In this document: in pieces, positions 16,809-27,251 of the stretch
How the letters are laid out: every line of letters begins with the position of its first letter
Numbering within the stretch: position 1 is the first letter of the stretch
DNA from: CAMYLY01 sp036397755
Lineage (GTDB): Bacteria; Gemmatimonadota; Gemmatimonadetes; Gemmatimonadales; GWC2-71-9
NCBI GenBank assembly: GCA_036397755.1
Contig: DASWII010000009.1
Span: 62,001-126,000, forward strand
Reading direction: 5' to 3'
DNA length: 64,000 nt
Notes under the pieces: generated by a model
Seen by the model: the letters and a program-made list of their open reading frames with translations, nothing else
The model's database searches: none
What the model was told of the DNA's origin: nothing
Program-made: the position numbers and the translations under genes

Positions 16809-19127
16809 GTGAGCCGCGTGCGCACCGTCCCGCGCTTTCCCCTTCTGGTTCTTGGATATGTCGGCGGGCTGGTGGCGGGTCAGTCGCTCGACTCCGCGTC
16901 GTTGATGTTGCTGGCCGCTGCCTGCGGGTGCGCCGCACTCGCCTGGCACCGAACTTCGCTGATCCTCCCGGCGGCCGTCCTGGTGGGTGTGGTCGGGGGA
17001 TCCGTCAGCGGGACCGCGCGGGCGCGGTCGTGCGCGATACGGTGGCCGGAGGGTGCGCGGGTGAGTTTCATCGCCGACGTGCACGACGCGCCCGCGCTCC
17101 GGCCGACCACGACCGCCTCCGTGTGGCATGCGCGCGAGGGCTGCGACGGGCAGATCCGCCTGCGGCTGGTGGACTCGATCCCGGCCGGGGCGCGCGCCAT
17201 TGTGGTGGGAGACCACCAGGCAAACGGGGTCGTGCGCGTCCTCCGGGTGCGGGTACTCGGTGCGCCGCGCCATTGGCGGTTCCGCGTGCGCGAGGGCGTG
17301 GCGCGCCGGATTCGACACTTGTATGGGGCGCGGGCGCCGCTCATCGAGGCCATGGTCATCGGCAGGCGTGACGATCTCGCCAGCGAGTCGCGGCAGGCAT
17401 TCGCCGCCGCCGGCCTCGCCCACCTCCTCGCGATCTCCGGGCTCCATGTTGGGATCTTCGCCGTTTGGGTCACCCTGGCGGGGCGAACGTTGGGGTTGGG
17501 CACGGCCGCCCCCATCGTCGGGATCCCGGTCGTGTGGGGCTACGTGGTGCTGCTGGGGTTTCCGGCGCCCGCTACCCGCGCGGCTGCATTCGTCACGGCG
17601 CTAGCGCTCGCAAGGCGCCTGCAGCGCCACCCGCCTCCCTCGGCGATCCTGGCGCTCGGCGTCGCCGCGGTCGCCACGATCGACCCCGACGCGGTGCGGT
17701 CGGTGGGCGCGTGGCTGTCCGTGTCGGCGGTCTGGGGTGTGGCGGCGGCCGCCCGCACCTGCCGTGGCTATCGGGGCCGCGCGCAGGACCTCGTGCGCTT
17801 GTTCGCGGCGTCGGTGGGCGCCACGCTCGCGACGGCGCCGGTCTCCGCGCTCGTGTTCGGCCAAGTCGCGCCCGTGGGAATCCTGGCCAACATCGTGGGC
17901 GTCCCGCTTGCCGCCATGGCGGTTCCCGGGGTGCTCGTGAGTCTGGTAGTCGGCAGGACGTTCGCGGCCGGCGTGGCCGTGCTGCTCACTGGGCTCGAAC
18001 GATGGGTCGAGCTGATGGCGCGTGTGCCGGGGGGAGCGGTGACGGGTGTGGCCGGCGTGTCGTTCGCGCTTCCGTGGGCGGCGCTTCTTGTCGGCGCGGT
18101 GTGGATGGTGCGCGAGCGCGTCGTGCGGATCGCTCGACTCATTCTGGGGTTGGGTGCGCTGGCTGCCTGGGTGCCGGTCGGATTGGTGCTGGCGCGGCGG
18201 GACGTGGAATCTGCGCCGCTCGCCATCCACCTGCTGGATGTGGGTCAGGGTGACGCGATCGCACTGCGCACACCGGCGGGGAAGTGGGTGCTCGTGGATG
18301 CGGGACCACGCATCGGGGCGGCGGACGCTGGCCGGCGCGTCGTCGTGCCGTTCTTCAGGCGGCGCGGTGTGACACGCCTCGCGGCGATGTTCGTCTCGCA
18401 CGGCGACGCGGACCACGTGGGTGGCGCACCGGCGGTGTTGCGCGAAATCCCGGCGGACCTGGTGGTCGAACCCGGCGTGCCGCTGCCGAGCCCGATCTAC
18501 CGGGAGTTCCTTGCCGCGGTCGATGCCGGCGGTATGCGGTGGCAGCCCGGCCGGCGGGGCGACTCCCTGATGATCGACGGCGTGGCGATGACATTGTTGC
18601 ATCCAACGGAGGCCTGGCTGCGGCGGGAGGCCCGTCCCAACGAGGGGTCGCTGGTGATGCACGTGCGCTTCGGGTGCTTCGACGCCCTGTTGACCGGTGA
18701 CGCCGGGCTCCCCGTGGAGGACGCCGTCGGCGACGGCTGGGAAGTCGTCGAGGTGTTGAAGGTCGGGCATCACGGCTCCCGGACCGCGACGGGGAAAGCC
18801 TTCCTCCGGCGCGTGCGTCCGCAGGTCGCGCTCATCAGCGTCGGGACCAACCGCTATGGCCACCCGTCGGCTCCCGTCGTGGCGCGCCTGGAGGCAAGCG
18901 GCGCGCACGTGCTCCGCACCGACCGGGACGGCGCGGTGACGATCCGCACGGACGGTCGCTATCTTGAGGTCGATGCGAGCCAGCGGCTTACAACGGGGGG
19001 GTGGCTGACGTGTCTCCAACACTGGTTACGATCGAGCGATTCATCCTCGAGCAGGAGCGGATGCACGAGGAGGCCACGGGTGAACTTACCAATCTGCTCT
19101 ACGACATCGCCCTCGCGTCCAAGGTGA
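16809..19127 (+). CDS. comEC: ComEC/Rec2-family DNA uptake channel protein
   Basis: Inner-membrane channel for DNA uptake during transformation. The 772-residue protein starts at GTG, with N-terminal membrane segments and a soluble OB-like region. The competence domain (about residues 180-460) begins 'MVIGRRDDL...AHLLAISGLHVGIF'. The C-terminal metallo-beta-lactamase domain has 'LDVGQGDAI', 'SHGDADHVGG' and 'KVGHHGS'. After 'YLEVDASQ' the last ~45 residues have no family character, being read through the start of fbp in another frame (118-base overlap). No other competence gene is nearby. Confidence 0.9.
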   Translation: MSRVRTVPRFPLLVLGYVGGLVAGQSLDSASLMLLAAACGCAALAWHRTSLILPAAVLVGVVGGSVSGTARARSCAIRWPEGARVSFIADVHDAPALRPTTTASVWHAREGCDGQIRLRLVDSIPAGARAIVVGDHQANGVVRVLRVRVLGAPRHWRFRVREGVARRIRHLYGARAPLIEAMVIGRRDDLASESRQAFAAAGLAHLLAISGLHVGIFAVWVTLAGRTLGLGTAAPIVGIPVVWGYVVLLGFPAPATRAAAFVTALALARRLQRHPPPSAILALGVAAVATIDPDAVRSVGAWLSVSAVWGVAAAARTCRGYRGRAQDLVRLFAASVGATLATAPVSALVFGQVAPVGILANIVGVPLAAMAVPGVLVSLVVGRTFAAGVAVLLTGLERWVELMARVPGGAVTGVAGVSFALPWAALLVGAVWMVRERVVRIARLILGLGALAAWVPVGLVLARRDVESAPLAIHLLDVGQGDAIALRTPAGKWVLVDAGPRIGAADAGRRVVVPFFRRRGVTRLAAMFVSHGDADHVGGAPAVLREIPADLVVEPGVPLPSPIYREFLAAVDAGGMRWQPGRRGDSLMIDGVAMTLLHPTEAWLRREARPNEGSLVMHVRFGCFDALLTGDAGLPVEDAVGDGWEVVEVLKVGHHGSRTATGKAFLRRVRPQVALISVGTNRYGHPSAPVVARLEASGAHVLRTDRDGAVTIRTDGRYLEVDASQRLTTGGWLTCLQHWLRSSDSSSSRSGCTRRPRVNLPICSTTSPSRPR

Positions 19128-20025
19128 TATCCGGCAACGTGCGGCGCGCCGGCCTGGTCGATGTCCTGGGCTCGGCCGGCAGAACCAACGTGCAGGGGGA
19201 GCTGCAGCAAAAGCTGGACGTGCTGGCCAATGAGACGATGAGGCAGGCCATCGCGCACACGGGTCGCGTCTGCGTGATGGCGTCCGAGGAGGAAGACGAC
19301 CCGGTTCCCGTCGATGGGTCGTTCGGACACGGGAAGTACGTGCTGCTTTACGATCCGTTGGATGGGTCGTCCAACATCGACGTCAACGTGTCGATCGGGA
19401 CGATCTTTTCCGTCCATCGCCGCCTGACCGCCGATGGGCCCGGAACGCTCCAGGACCTCCTGCAGCCGGGTTTGCGGCAGGTGGCCGCCGGCTACATCAT
19501 CTACGGGTCGAGTACGGTGCTGGTGTATTGCGCGGGCCATGGCGTGCACTTGTTCACGCTCGACCCGACGATCGGGGAGTATCGGCTGCATCAGACCAAC
19601 ATCTGCACGCCGGAGATCGGGAGGTTCTACTCGATCAACGAGAGCTATTACAGCAGGTGGTCGAACGGATACCGCGCGGTCGTGCGTGCCTTCAAGGGTG
19701 ACGGTGATGACGGCTCACACCGGAAGAACGCGCGGTACATCGGGTCGCTGGTCGCGGATTTTCACCGCAATCTGCTCGCGGGCGGCGTGTTCATGTATCC
19801 GGCGGACACGAAGTCGCCCCAAGGGAAGCTGCGTCTGCTGTACGAAGCGGCGCCGCTCGCGTTCATCGCCGAACATGCGGGGGGGACCGCGAGCGATGGC
19901 TACCGGCGCATTCTCGCTATCGAGCCCACCGAACTCCACCAACGCACGCCGCTGTTGATCGGGAGCCGCGACGACGTCGCGTTCGTCCAGGATACGATCC
20001 AGAGAATCGACGGGGCTGCGCCTGC

Positions 20026-20029
<4 letters not shown>
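19010..20029 (+). CDS. fbp: Fructose-1,6-bisphosphatase, class I
   Basis: Hydrolyses fructose 1,6-bisphosphate to fructose 6-phosphate in gluconeogenesis. The 339-residue protein has the metal-binding motif YDPLDGSSNIDVNVSIGTIF, 'GNVRRAGL' near the N-terminus and 'LLYEAAPLAFIAEHAGG' near the C-terminus, as in class I enzymes. GTG 19010 gives 'SPTLVTIERFI', close to the family N-terminus, and has a G-rich stretch 9 bases upstream; GTG 19001 is an alternative. It overlaps the 3' end of comEC by 118 bases and the next gene by four (GTGA). Together with the mutase that follows, it fits growth on propionate or odd-chain substrates, but that link is inference. Confidence 0.95.
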
Positions 20030-21569
<1,540 letters not shown>

Positions 21570-21573
<4 letters not shown>

Positions 21574-21598
21574 CCCGCCTCCGGGGCGATCCTAGCTT
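21570..21598 (+). promoter_or_regulatory. Promoter for the fmdB-argS-rib operon
   Basis: TTGACC (21570-21575), a 17-base spacer and TAGCTT (21593-21598). The TGA inside the -35 box is the stop codon of the mutase gene. The predicted start point near 21605 leaves a leader of about 25 bases containing AAGGAA 8 bases before the ATG. This is the first spacing of more than 50 bases in a long co-directional run, consistent with a new transcription unit. Confidence 0.5.
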
Positions 21599-21630
21599 AC
21601 CTATTCTGTTGTAAATAAGGAACTTACGAG

Positions 21631-21966
21631 ATGCCGACGTACGCCTACGTGTGCCCGAAGTGCAAGCACGAGTACGACAGGTTGCAGAAGATGAGTGACC
21701 GGACCCGCGCGAAATGTCCGCAGTGCGGAACGCGCGGGGAGCGCCTGATCAGCGGTGGCGCGGGGCTCGTCTTCAAGGGCTCCGGGTTCTATATCACCGA
21801 CTACAAGAATGCAGGCAAGAAGGTGGATTCCGAGGGAGGTGGCACCACGAGCGAGTCGGGCAAGAGCGAGTCAGGCAAGAGCGAGTCGGGCAAGAGCGAG
21901 TCGGGCGACAGCCGGAGCGACGGATCCAAAAAGACGCCCACGAGCACGAAGGGAGACGCGTCCTGA
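21631..21966 (+). CDS. FmdB-family zinc-ribbon protein with Ser/Glu/Gly/Lys repeat tail
   Basis: A 111-residue protein. The first ~55 residues are the FmdB-type zinc ribbon: 'MPTYAYVCPKCKHEYD' with CPKC and later CPQCG, then 'GAGLVFKGSGFYITDYKN'. The family is proposed to have regulatory or RNA-related roles, but no function is settled. The C-terminal half is low-complexity, with repeated SESGK units encoded by a 15-bp tandem repeat, and ends in a basic, Thr/Ser-rich tail. A good ribosome-binding site (AAGGAA) precedes the ATG. The stop overlaps the argS start (CTGA). Confidence 0.85.
   Translation: MPTYAYVCPKCKHEYDRLQKMSDRTRAKCPQCGTRGERLISGGAGLVFKGSGFYITDYKNAGKKVDSEGGGTTSESGKSESGKSESGKSESGDSRSDGSKKTPTSTKGDAS
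21850..21906 (+). repeat. 15-bp tandem repeat, about 3.8 copies, inside the fmdB-like gene
   Basis: Unit AGCGAGTCGGGCAAG, repeated nearly perfectly (one G-to-A change in the second copy). It encodes the pentapeptide SESGK. Because the unit is a multiple of three, gain or loss of copies would change tail length without a frameshift. Confidence 0.9.
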
Positions 21967-23612
21967 CTGACGGTACCACGCTGTTGAAGGCGGCACTCAG
22001 TCGGGCGGTCGCCACCCTCGGCGTCGCGGACGCCGACGTGCAGCTCGAGCGGCCTCGCGATCCCTCCCACGGGGACCTCGCGACGAACATTGCCATGACG
22101 CTCGCCAAGCCGTTACGGCGGCCGCCGCGGGCCATTGCGGAAGCAATCGTCGAAGCGCTGGATCCGCTGCAGAGCGTCGTCACAGCCGTCGAGATCGCCG
22201 GTCCAGGGTTCATCAACTTCCGCCTCGCGACGGAGGCCCTGACCACCGTGCTTCACCGCATCCTCGACGATCCGGATGGATACGGACGATCGGTGGTGGG
22301 GGCAGGACGGCGCGTGAACGTCGAATTCGTCTCGGCCAACCCGACGGGTCCGCTGCACGTTGGCCATGGTCGTGGGGCGGCGCTCGGGGACGCCATCGCA
22401 TCGCTGCTGGCGGCGACGGGCTATACAGTGTCGCGCGAGTTTTACGTCAACGACGCCGGGGTGCAGATCGAGAAGTTGGCGTGCTCGCTCTGGGCACGCG
22501 TGCAGGAAGCCGCGGGCCGGGCGGCGGAGGTTCCGGAGGGTGGGTATCACGGGGCCTATCTCGTTGAGCTCGCGGAGCGCGTGGTCGCGGATGAAGGTCG
22601 TGCGTTTGCCGACCTCGACCACGCGGAGGGGATCGCGCGGTGCCGGGAGATCGCGGTCCGTACGCAACGTGAGGAACAGGAGCGCGACCTCCGTGACTTT
22701 GGCGTGGCGATGGACGAGTATTTCCTCGAGTCCAAGCTCTATGATGGGGGACATCTGGTCGCCACCATCGAGGCGCTCGCGTCGGCGGGGCTGACGTACG
22801 AACGTGACGGCGCGTTGTGGTTGGCCACGACCCAGTTTGGCGACGCCAAGGACCGCGTGCTGCGGAAAGGGGACGGAACTTACACGTACTTCCTCCCCGA
22901 CATCGCGTACCATCGCAGCAAGGCGGAGCGCGGGTTCGATTGGGCGATCGATGTGTGGGGCGCGGACCACCACGGGTACGTGCCCCGCATGCGGGCCGCG
23001 ATGCAGGCGCTGGGGCGCCCCGAGTCGTTTTTCACGGCGGTGGTCGTGCAGCTCGTGCGCCTCGTGCGTGGAGCAACGGAGGTGCGCTTCTCAAAGCGCA
23101 GCGGGGAATTCGTCGCGCTGCGGGATCTGTTCGAGGAGACGGGTGCGGACGCCGCCCGTTACTTCTTCCTGATGCGCCGCGGTGATGCCCAGTTCACGTT
23201 CGACATCGAACTGGCGACCCGGCAGACCGACGAGAATCCGGTGTACTACGTGCAGTACGCCCACACGCGCATGGCCGGGATCTCCCGCAACGCGGCGGTC
23301 GATCCCGCCACCGTGACGGGTGCCTTCGGCAATCTCGAGCTGCTCCGGGAGCCGGCCGAGCAGGAGCTGATCAAGCAGCTCGGCGATTATCCCATGGTGG
23401 TGGCGCGGGCGGCGGAGGCGCTGGAACCACATCGGGTGACGGCCTATGCCGAGGAGGTTGCCCGTCTGGTGAATCAGTGGTACCACCACCACCGCGTGCT
23501 GGGGGTGCCCGACGACGTGAGCCGGGCACGGCTCGTTCTGGCACGCGGGGCGCAGATCGTGCTCCGCAATGCGCTCACGTTGCTTGGGGTCTCAGCCCCG
23601 GAACGGATGTGA
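21963..23612 (+). CDS. argS: Arginyl-tRNA synthetase
   Basis: Class I synthetase charging tRNA-Arg. The product is about 549 residues, with 'HGDLATNIAMTLAK', the HIGH motif in 'NPTGPLHVGHGRGAALGD', 'RVLRKGDGTYTYFLPDIAYH' and a KMSKS-equivalent in 'VRFSKRSGEFV', then the DALR anticodon-binding domain ending 'LNALTLLGVSAPERM'-like. No ATG or GTG is available near the conserved start. CTG at 21963 overlaps the preceding TGA stop (CTGA) and has GGGAGA six bases upstream; TTG at 21984 is the alternative and would shorten the protein by seven residues. Confidence 0.93.
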   Translation: MTDGTTLLKAALSRAVATLGVADADVQLERPRDPSHGDLATNIAMTLAKPLRRPPRAIAEAIVEALDPLQSVVTAVEIAGPGFINFRLATEALTTVLHRILDDPDGYGRSVVGAGRRVNVEFVSANPTGPLHVGHGRGAALGDAIASLLAATGYTVSREFYVNDAGVQIEKLACSLWARVQEAAGRAAEVPEGGYHGAYLVELAERVVADEGRAFADLDHAEGIARCREIAVRTQREEQERDLRDFGVAMDEYFLESKLYDGGHLVATIEALASAGLTYERDGALWLATTQFGDAKDRVLRKGDGTYTYFLPDIAYHRSKAERGFDWAIDVWGADHHGYVPRMRAAMQALGRPESFFTAVVVQLVRLVRGATEVRFSKRSGEFVALRDLFEETGADAARYFFLMRRGDAQFTFDIELATRQTDENPVYYVQYAHTRMAGISRNAAVDPATVTGAFGNLELLREPAEQELIKQLGDYPMVVARAAEALEPHRVTAYAEEVARLVNQWYHHHRVLGVPDDVSRARLVLARGAQIVLRNALTLLGVSAPERM

Positions 23613-23614
23613 CG

Positions 23615-24553
23615 ATGTCGCTCCTGGTGGTCGGCAGCATCGCATTGGACTCGGTTGAAACGCCCTTTGGAAGCACGGCTGATGCGCTCGGAGGCTCAGC
23701 GGTGTTCTTCAGCTATGCCGCCGCGTTGCTGCATCCGGTCGAGGTGGTGGGGGTCGTCGGGAGTGACTACCCGATGGACGCTCTGCGACGGTTGGCGCGG
23801 CGCGGAGTGGACATCAGCGGGGTGGAGCAGGCGGAGGGGGAAAGTTTCCGGTGGCGGGGCAAGTACTCCTACGATCTACAGAGCCGAGAGACGCTCGAGA
23901 CACGGCTCGGCGTGTTCGCGCAGTTCCAACCGCGCCTGCCGGCGGGGTACGGCGACGCACGGTACGTGTTTTTGGGCAACATCGATCCGGAACTGCAGTT
24001 GGGCGTTCTGGATCAGGTGGAGGCGCCGCGGCTCGTGGCCTGCGACACCATGAACTACTGGATCCACGGCAAGCGAGACGTGCTCCTGGAGCTCCTCGGG
24101 CGGATCGACGTGCTCATGGTCAACGACAGTGAGGCGCGTGAACTGTCGGGCGACTGGAATGTGTACCGCGCGGCGCGGTGGATCCTCGAGCGAGGGCCGT
24201 CCTCGGTCGTGATCAAGCAGGGGGTGTACGGCGCAGTGCTGGTGAACGACGAGAGCATCTTCTACGTGCCGGCGTTTCCCCTCGAGGAGGTATTCGATCC
24301 GACGGGCGCCGGCGACGCGTTCGCGGGAGGGTTCATGGCCCACTTGGCGCGGAGCGACGATCTCACGCCCGACAATCTGCGGCGTGCCATGGTGTACGGG
24401 TCCGCCATGGGTTCGTTCGCCGTCGAACGCTTCTCGATTCACCGGTTCGACGAAATCGGGCCGGCGGAAGTGACGGCGCGCGTGCGCTCGTTCGGTGACC
24501 TGGTACGGTGTGACATCGAGGCGACGGTCCACGTGCCGGAGTTGAGTGCATGA
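23615..24553 (+). CDS. PfkB-family carbohydrate/nucleoside kinase
   Basis: Ribokinase-fold kinase of unknown substrate, 312 residues. The N-terminal 'LVVGSIALDSVETPFG' and 'ALGGSAVFFSYAAALL' match the substrate-binding part of the PfkB fold. 'DPTGAGDAFAGGFMAHLA' near the C-terminus is the PfkB signature with the catalytic aspartate. 'CDTMNYWIHGKRDVLLELL' and 'VNDSEARELSGD' are seen in a subgroup annotated only as sugar kinases. The ATG is 2 bases after the argS stop; a GTG two codons earlier is possible. It overlaps purM by four bases, hinting at a purine-nucleoside or ribose-related substrate, which is inference. Confidence 0.85.
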   Translation: MSLLVVGSIALDSVETPFGSTADALGGSAVFFSYAAALLHPVEVVGVVGSDYPMDALRRLARRGVDISGVEQAEGESFRWRGKYSYDLQSRETLETRLGVFAQFQPRLPAGYGDARYVFLGNIDPELQLGVLDQVEAPRLVACDTMNYWIHGKRDVLLELLGRIDVLMVNDSEARELSGDWNVYRAARWILERGPSSVVIKQGVYGAVLVNDESIFYVPAFPLEEVFDPTGAGDAFAGGFMAHLARSDDLTPDNLRRAMVYGSAMGSFAVERFSIHRFDEIGPAEVTARVRSFGDLVRCDIEATVHVPELSA

Positions 24554-25572
24554 GCCAGGCCGAGCGGTATCGAGCCGCGGGCGTCGACCTGGAAGCGGCC
24601 GAGGCCGCCAAGTTGAAGATCGCGGAGTTGGTTGCGTCCACGCGTACGCCGTTTACCCGGGGAGCCATCGGGGCGTTCGGTGGAATGGTGCGTGTGCCGG
24701 AGGACCTCGAGAGCCCCGTGTTGGTGTGCAGCACTGATAGCGTCGGGACCAAGGTCCTGGTGTCCATCCGAGCGGACCGCCATGACACGGTCGGCGAGGA
24801 TCTCGTGAACCACTCGGTTAACGACGTGCTGGTGCACGCGGCCCGGCCGCTAGCGTTCCTGGACTACGTCGCCGTCGCCGGCGTCACGACGGACGTGATC
24901 GCCGCGCTCGTTGAGGGGGTGGCCCGCGGGTGCCGGAGGCACACGATGGCGCTCATCGGTGGAGAGACGGCTCAGCTGCCCGAGTTGTACCAGCCCGGCC
25001 ACTATGATCTCGCCGGGACGATCGTCGGCGTGGTCGACGAGCGTGCCGGCCTGCACGGCAGCGACGTCCGGCCCGGCGACGTGGTGATCGGGTGCGCATC
25101 ATCGGGCTTGCACACCAACGGGTACACGCTCGCCCGGCGGATCGTCTTTCACGACCTCGGGCTCGACATCGACGATCACGTGCCGGACCTCGGGCGGACG
25201 GTGGGGGACGAACTGCTGGAGGTGCATCGGAGCTATTGGGAGGCGTTGGCACCGGTGTTGCGCGACGTGCATGCCCTGGCGCACGTGACCGGTGGCGGGA
25301 TCGCCGGCAATCTGGTGCGCGTGCTGCCGGAGGGATGTGCCGCCCGCATCGAGCGCGCGCGGTGGGACGTACCTCCCATCTTTCGCTGGCTTCAGGCGAG
25401 CGGAGGCGTCACGACGGACGAGATGTACGACGTGTTCAACATGGGGATCGGGATGATCGCGGTCGTGCCACCGATCGGGGTCGACGCCTTGCGCGCCTCC
25501 TGCCGGGGTGTGGGCGTGGACACGTGGGTGATCGGCGAGATCGAGGTGGGGGCCGGAGTCCGGCTCGTGTGA
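24550..25572 (+). CDS. purM: Phosphoribosylformylglycinamidine cyclo-ligase
   Basis: AIR synthetase, the ATP-dependent fifth step of purine biosynthesis. The 340-residue protein has 'STDSVGTKVLVSIRADRHDTVGEDLVNHSVND', 'ALIGGETAQLPELY', 'SSGLHTNGYTLARR', 'HVTGGGIAGNLVRVLP' and 'MYDVFNMGIGM', all PurM landmarks, and normal length. It overlaps the PfkB gene by four bases and is 3 bases from ribD. Placement ahead of the riboflavin genes fits a shared need for purine (GTP is the riboflavin precursor). No other pur gene is in the window. Confidence 0.96.
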   Translation: MSQAERYRAAGVDLEAAEAAKLKIAELVASTRTPFTRGAIGAFGGMVRVPEDLESPVLVCSTDSVGTKVLVSIRADRHDTVGEDLVNHSVNDVLVHAARPLAFLDYVAVAGVTTDVIAALVEGVARGCRRHTMALIGGETAQLPELYQPGHYDLAGTIVGVVDERAGLHGSDVRPGDVVIGCASSGLHTNGYTLARRIVFHDLGLDIDDHVPDLGRTVGDELLEVHRSYWEALAPVLRDVHALAHVTGGGIAGNLVRVLPEGCAARIERARWDVPPIFRWLQASGGVTTDEMYDVFNMGIGMIAVVPPIGVDALRASCRGVGVDTWVIGEIEVGAGVRLV

Positions 25573-25575
25573 GCG

Positions 25576-26655
25576 ATGGACGAGCGTGGAGCGATGGCGC
25601 GGGCCCTGACCCTCGCGCTCCGGGGGTGGGGCCGGGTGCACCCGAACCCGCTGGTGGGCGCGGTGCTGCTGCGGGACGGCGAGATCGTCGGCGAGGGTGC
25701 CCATCTCGAGTTCGGCGGTCCGCACGCTGAAATCCACGCACTCCAGTCCGCCGGGGATGCACGCGATACGACGTGCGTCGTCACGCTCGAACCATGCGCC
25801 CACCACGGAAAGACACCGCCCTGTGCCGACGCGCTCGTTGCCGCAGGCGTGCGCCGAGTCGTGTACGCGACCGCGGATCCCACCCACGCCGGCGGCGGGG
25901 CGCACCGGCTGCGCCAGGCGGGGATCGTCGCCGAACGTGGGCCGCTCGGCCAAACGGCCGCGACCCTCAACGCGCCCTTCTTTTGGCACGTGCAGCCGCG
26001 TTCGCGGCCGTGGGTCGCGCTCAAGCTCGCCACGTCCCTGGACGGATTCGTGGCGGACACCGGCGGACGGTCGCGTTGGGTTTCCGGGTCGGTGGCGCGG
26101 GAGTATGTGCACTGGTTGCGCGCCGGCTTCGATGCGATCGGCGTCGGCCGTGGCACCGTGGATGCCGACGACCCGCAACTTACGGTGCGCGGCAGCGTGC
26201 AGCCGCGACGTCCCCCGCGGCGGGTGGTCTTCAGCCGGAGCGGTGCGTTGGGCGGCGACCGGACCGTGACGCGCACGGCCCGGGATGTTCCCACGACGCT
26301 GACCGTGCGGCCGGAGGCAGCCTCGGAGGTGGCCCGCCGCCTCCGAGGGTTCGGAATCGAGGTACTTCCTGCCGGCGATGCCGAGGCGGCGCTTGGCGCG
26401 CTCACGCGGACGGGTGTCCGAACATTGCTGGTCGAAGGAGGCGCAGGACTCGCGGGATCGCTGCTGGCCGCGGACCTCGTGGACCGGGTGTATTGGATTC
26501 AAGCGCCGCTCTGGCTGGGGGATGGACTCCCAGGATTCCGTGGCGTGCCGACGCCGCTGGAGTCTGCGCACCGCTGGACGGTGGTCGAGCGGAGGGCTCT
26601 GGGGGACGATACATTACTGGTGATCGATCGACGCGCATGTTCACCGGGATCGTAG
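25576..26655 (+). CDS. ribD: Bifunctional riboflavin deaminase/reductase RibD
   Basis: Carries out the second and third steps of riboflavin synthesis: zinc-dependent deamination of the pyrimidine and NADPH-dependent reduction of its ribosyl chain. The 359-residue protein has the deaminase domain first (HAEIHAL and EPCAHHGKTPPC as zinc ligands). The reductase domain follows: 'PWVALKLATSLDGFVAD', 'DAIGVGRGTVDADDPQLTVR' and 'TLLVEGGAGLAGSLL'. It opens the rib gene run three bases after purM; no FMN riboswitch fits in that space. It overlaps ribE by 19 bases. Confidence 0.95.
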   Translation: MDERGAMARALTLALRGWGRVHPNPLVGAVLLRDGEIVGEGAHLEFGGPHAEIHALQSAGDARDTTCVVTLEPCAHHGKTPPCADALVAAGVRRVVYATADPTHAGGGAHRLRQAGIVAERGPLGQTAATLNAPFFWHVQPRSRPWVALKLATSLDGFVADTGGRSRWVSGSVAREYVHWLRAGFDAIGVGRGTVDADDPQLTVRGSVQPRRPPRRVVFSRSGALGGDRTVTRTARDVPTTLTVRPEAASEVARRLRGFGIEVLPAGDAEAALGALTRTGVRTLLVEGGAGLAGSLLAADLVDRVYWIQAPLWLGDGLPGFRGVPTPLESAHRWTVVERRALGDDTLLVIDRRACSPGS

Positions 26656-27251
26656 TGGGCCGCGGCCGTGTGGCACGGGTGGATCGGAGCGCCGGGCACC
26701 TGGCGTTGACGATCGAGTCCGACATCGCCGGGATGGTGCCTGGCGAGAGCATCGCGGTCAATGGCGCGTGCCTCACGGTGGTGGAGGCTGGGGGCTCGTG
26801 GTTTCGGGTCGATGCGGTGGTGACGACGCGAGGGCGTACGACGCTGGGTGACCTGACCGAAGGGGCCGCGGTGAACCTCGAGCGATCGCTAGGGGCGGAC
26901 GGGCGGTTTGGTGGTCACCTCGTGCAGGGCCATGTCGATGGGGTCGGAACCATCGTCGCCGTCGAGCGTCGCGATGATGCCGTGCTGGTGGACGTGCGAG
27001 TGCCGTCGGAGATCGTCGAGGTGACGGTGCTGCACGGATCGATCGCGCTCGACGGGGTGAGTCTCACGGTGAACGGGTTGCCGAGCGCCGGTGTGGTGCA
27101 GGTGTCGCTGATTCCGTACACGCTTGCCGAAACGACGCTGGGGGCATGGCGCGTCGGCGATCGGGTGAACGTGGAGGGAGATCTGATCGGCAAGTACGTT
27201 CGCAGGCTACTGCAGCCGTGGGAGCGCGGCAGCGTGGAGGTTTCGGAGTGA
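26637..27251 (+). CDS. ribE: Riboflavin synthase, alpha chain
   Basis: Dismutates two molecules of dimethyl-ribityllumazine to riboflavin. The 204-residue protein has the two-fold lumazine-binding repeat: first 'MFTGIVVGRGRVARV...VNGACLTVV' and 'GGHLVQGHVDGVG', then a second repeat with 'LDGVSLTVNGL' and 'IPYTLAETTLGAWRVGDRVNVEGD'. It starts inside the end of ribD and overlaps ribBA by four bases (GTGA). Confidence 0.95.
   Translation: MFTGIVVGRGRVARVDRSAGHLALTIESDIAGMVPGESIAVNGACLTVVEAGGSWFRVDAVVTTRGRTTLGDLTEGAAVNLERSLGADGRFGGHLVQGHVDGVGTIVAVERRDDAVLVDVRVPSEIVEVTVLHGSIALDGVSLTVNGLPSAGVVQVSLIPYTLAETTLGAWRVGDRVNVEGDLIGKYVRRLLQPWERGSVEVSE

Noticed and set aside
25560..25580. FMN riboswitch before the rib genes
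   Set aside because: Only three bases separate purM and ribD; no room for an aptamer.
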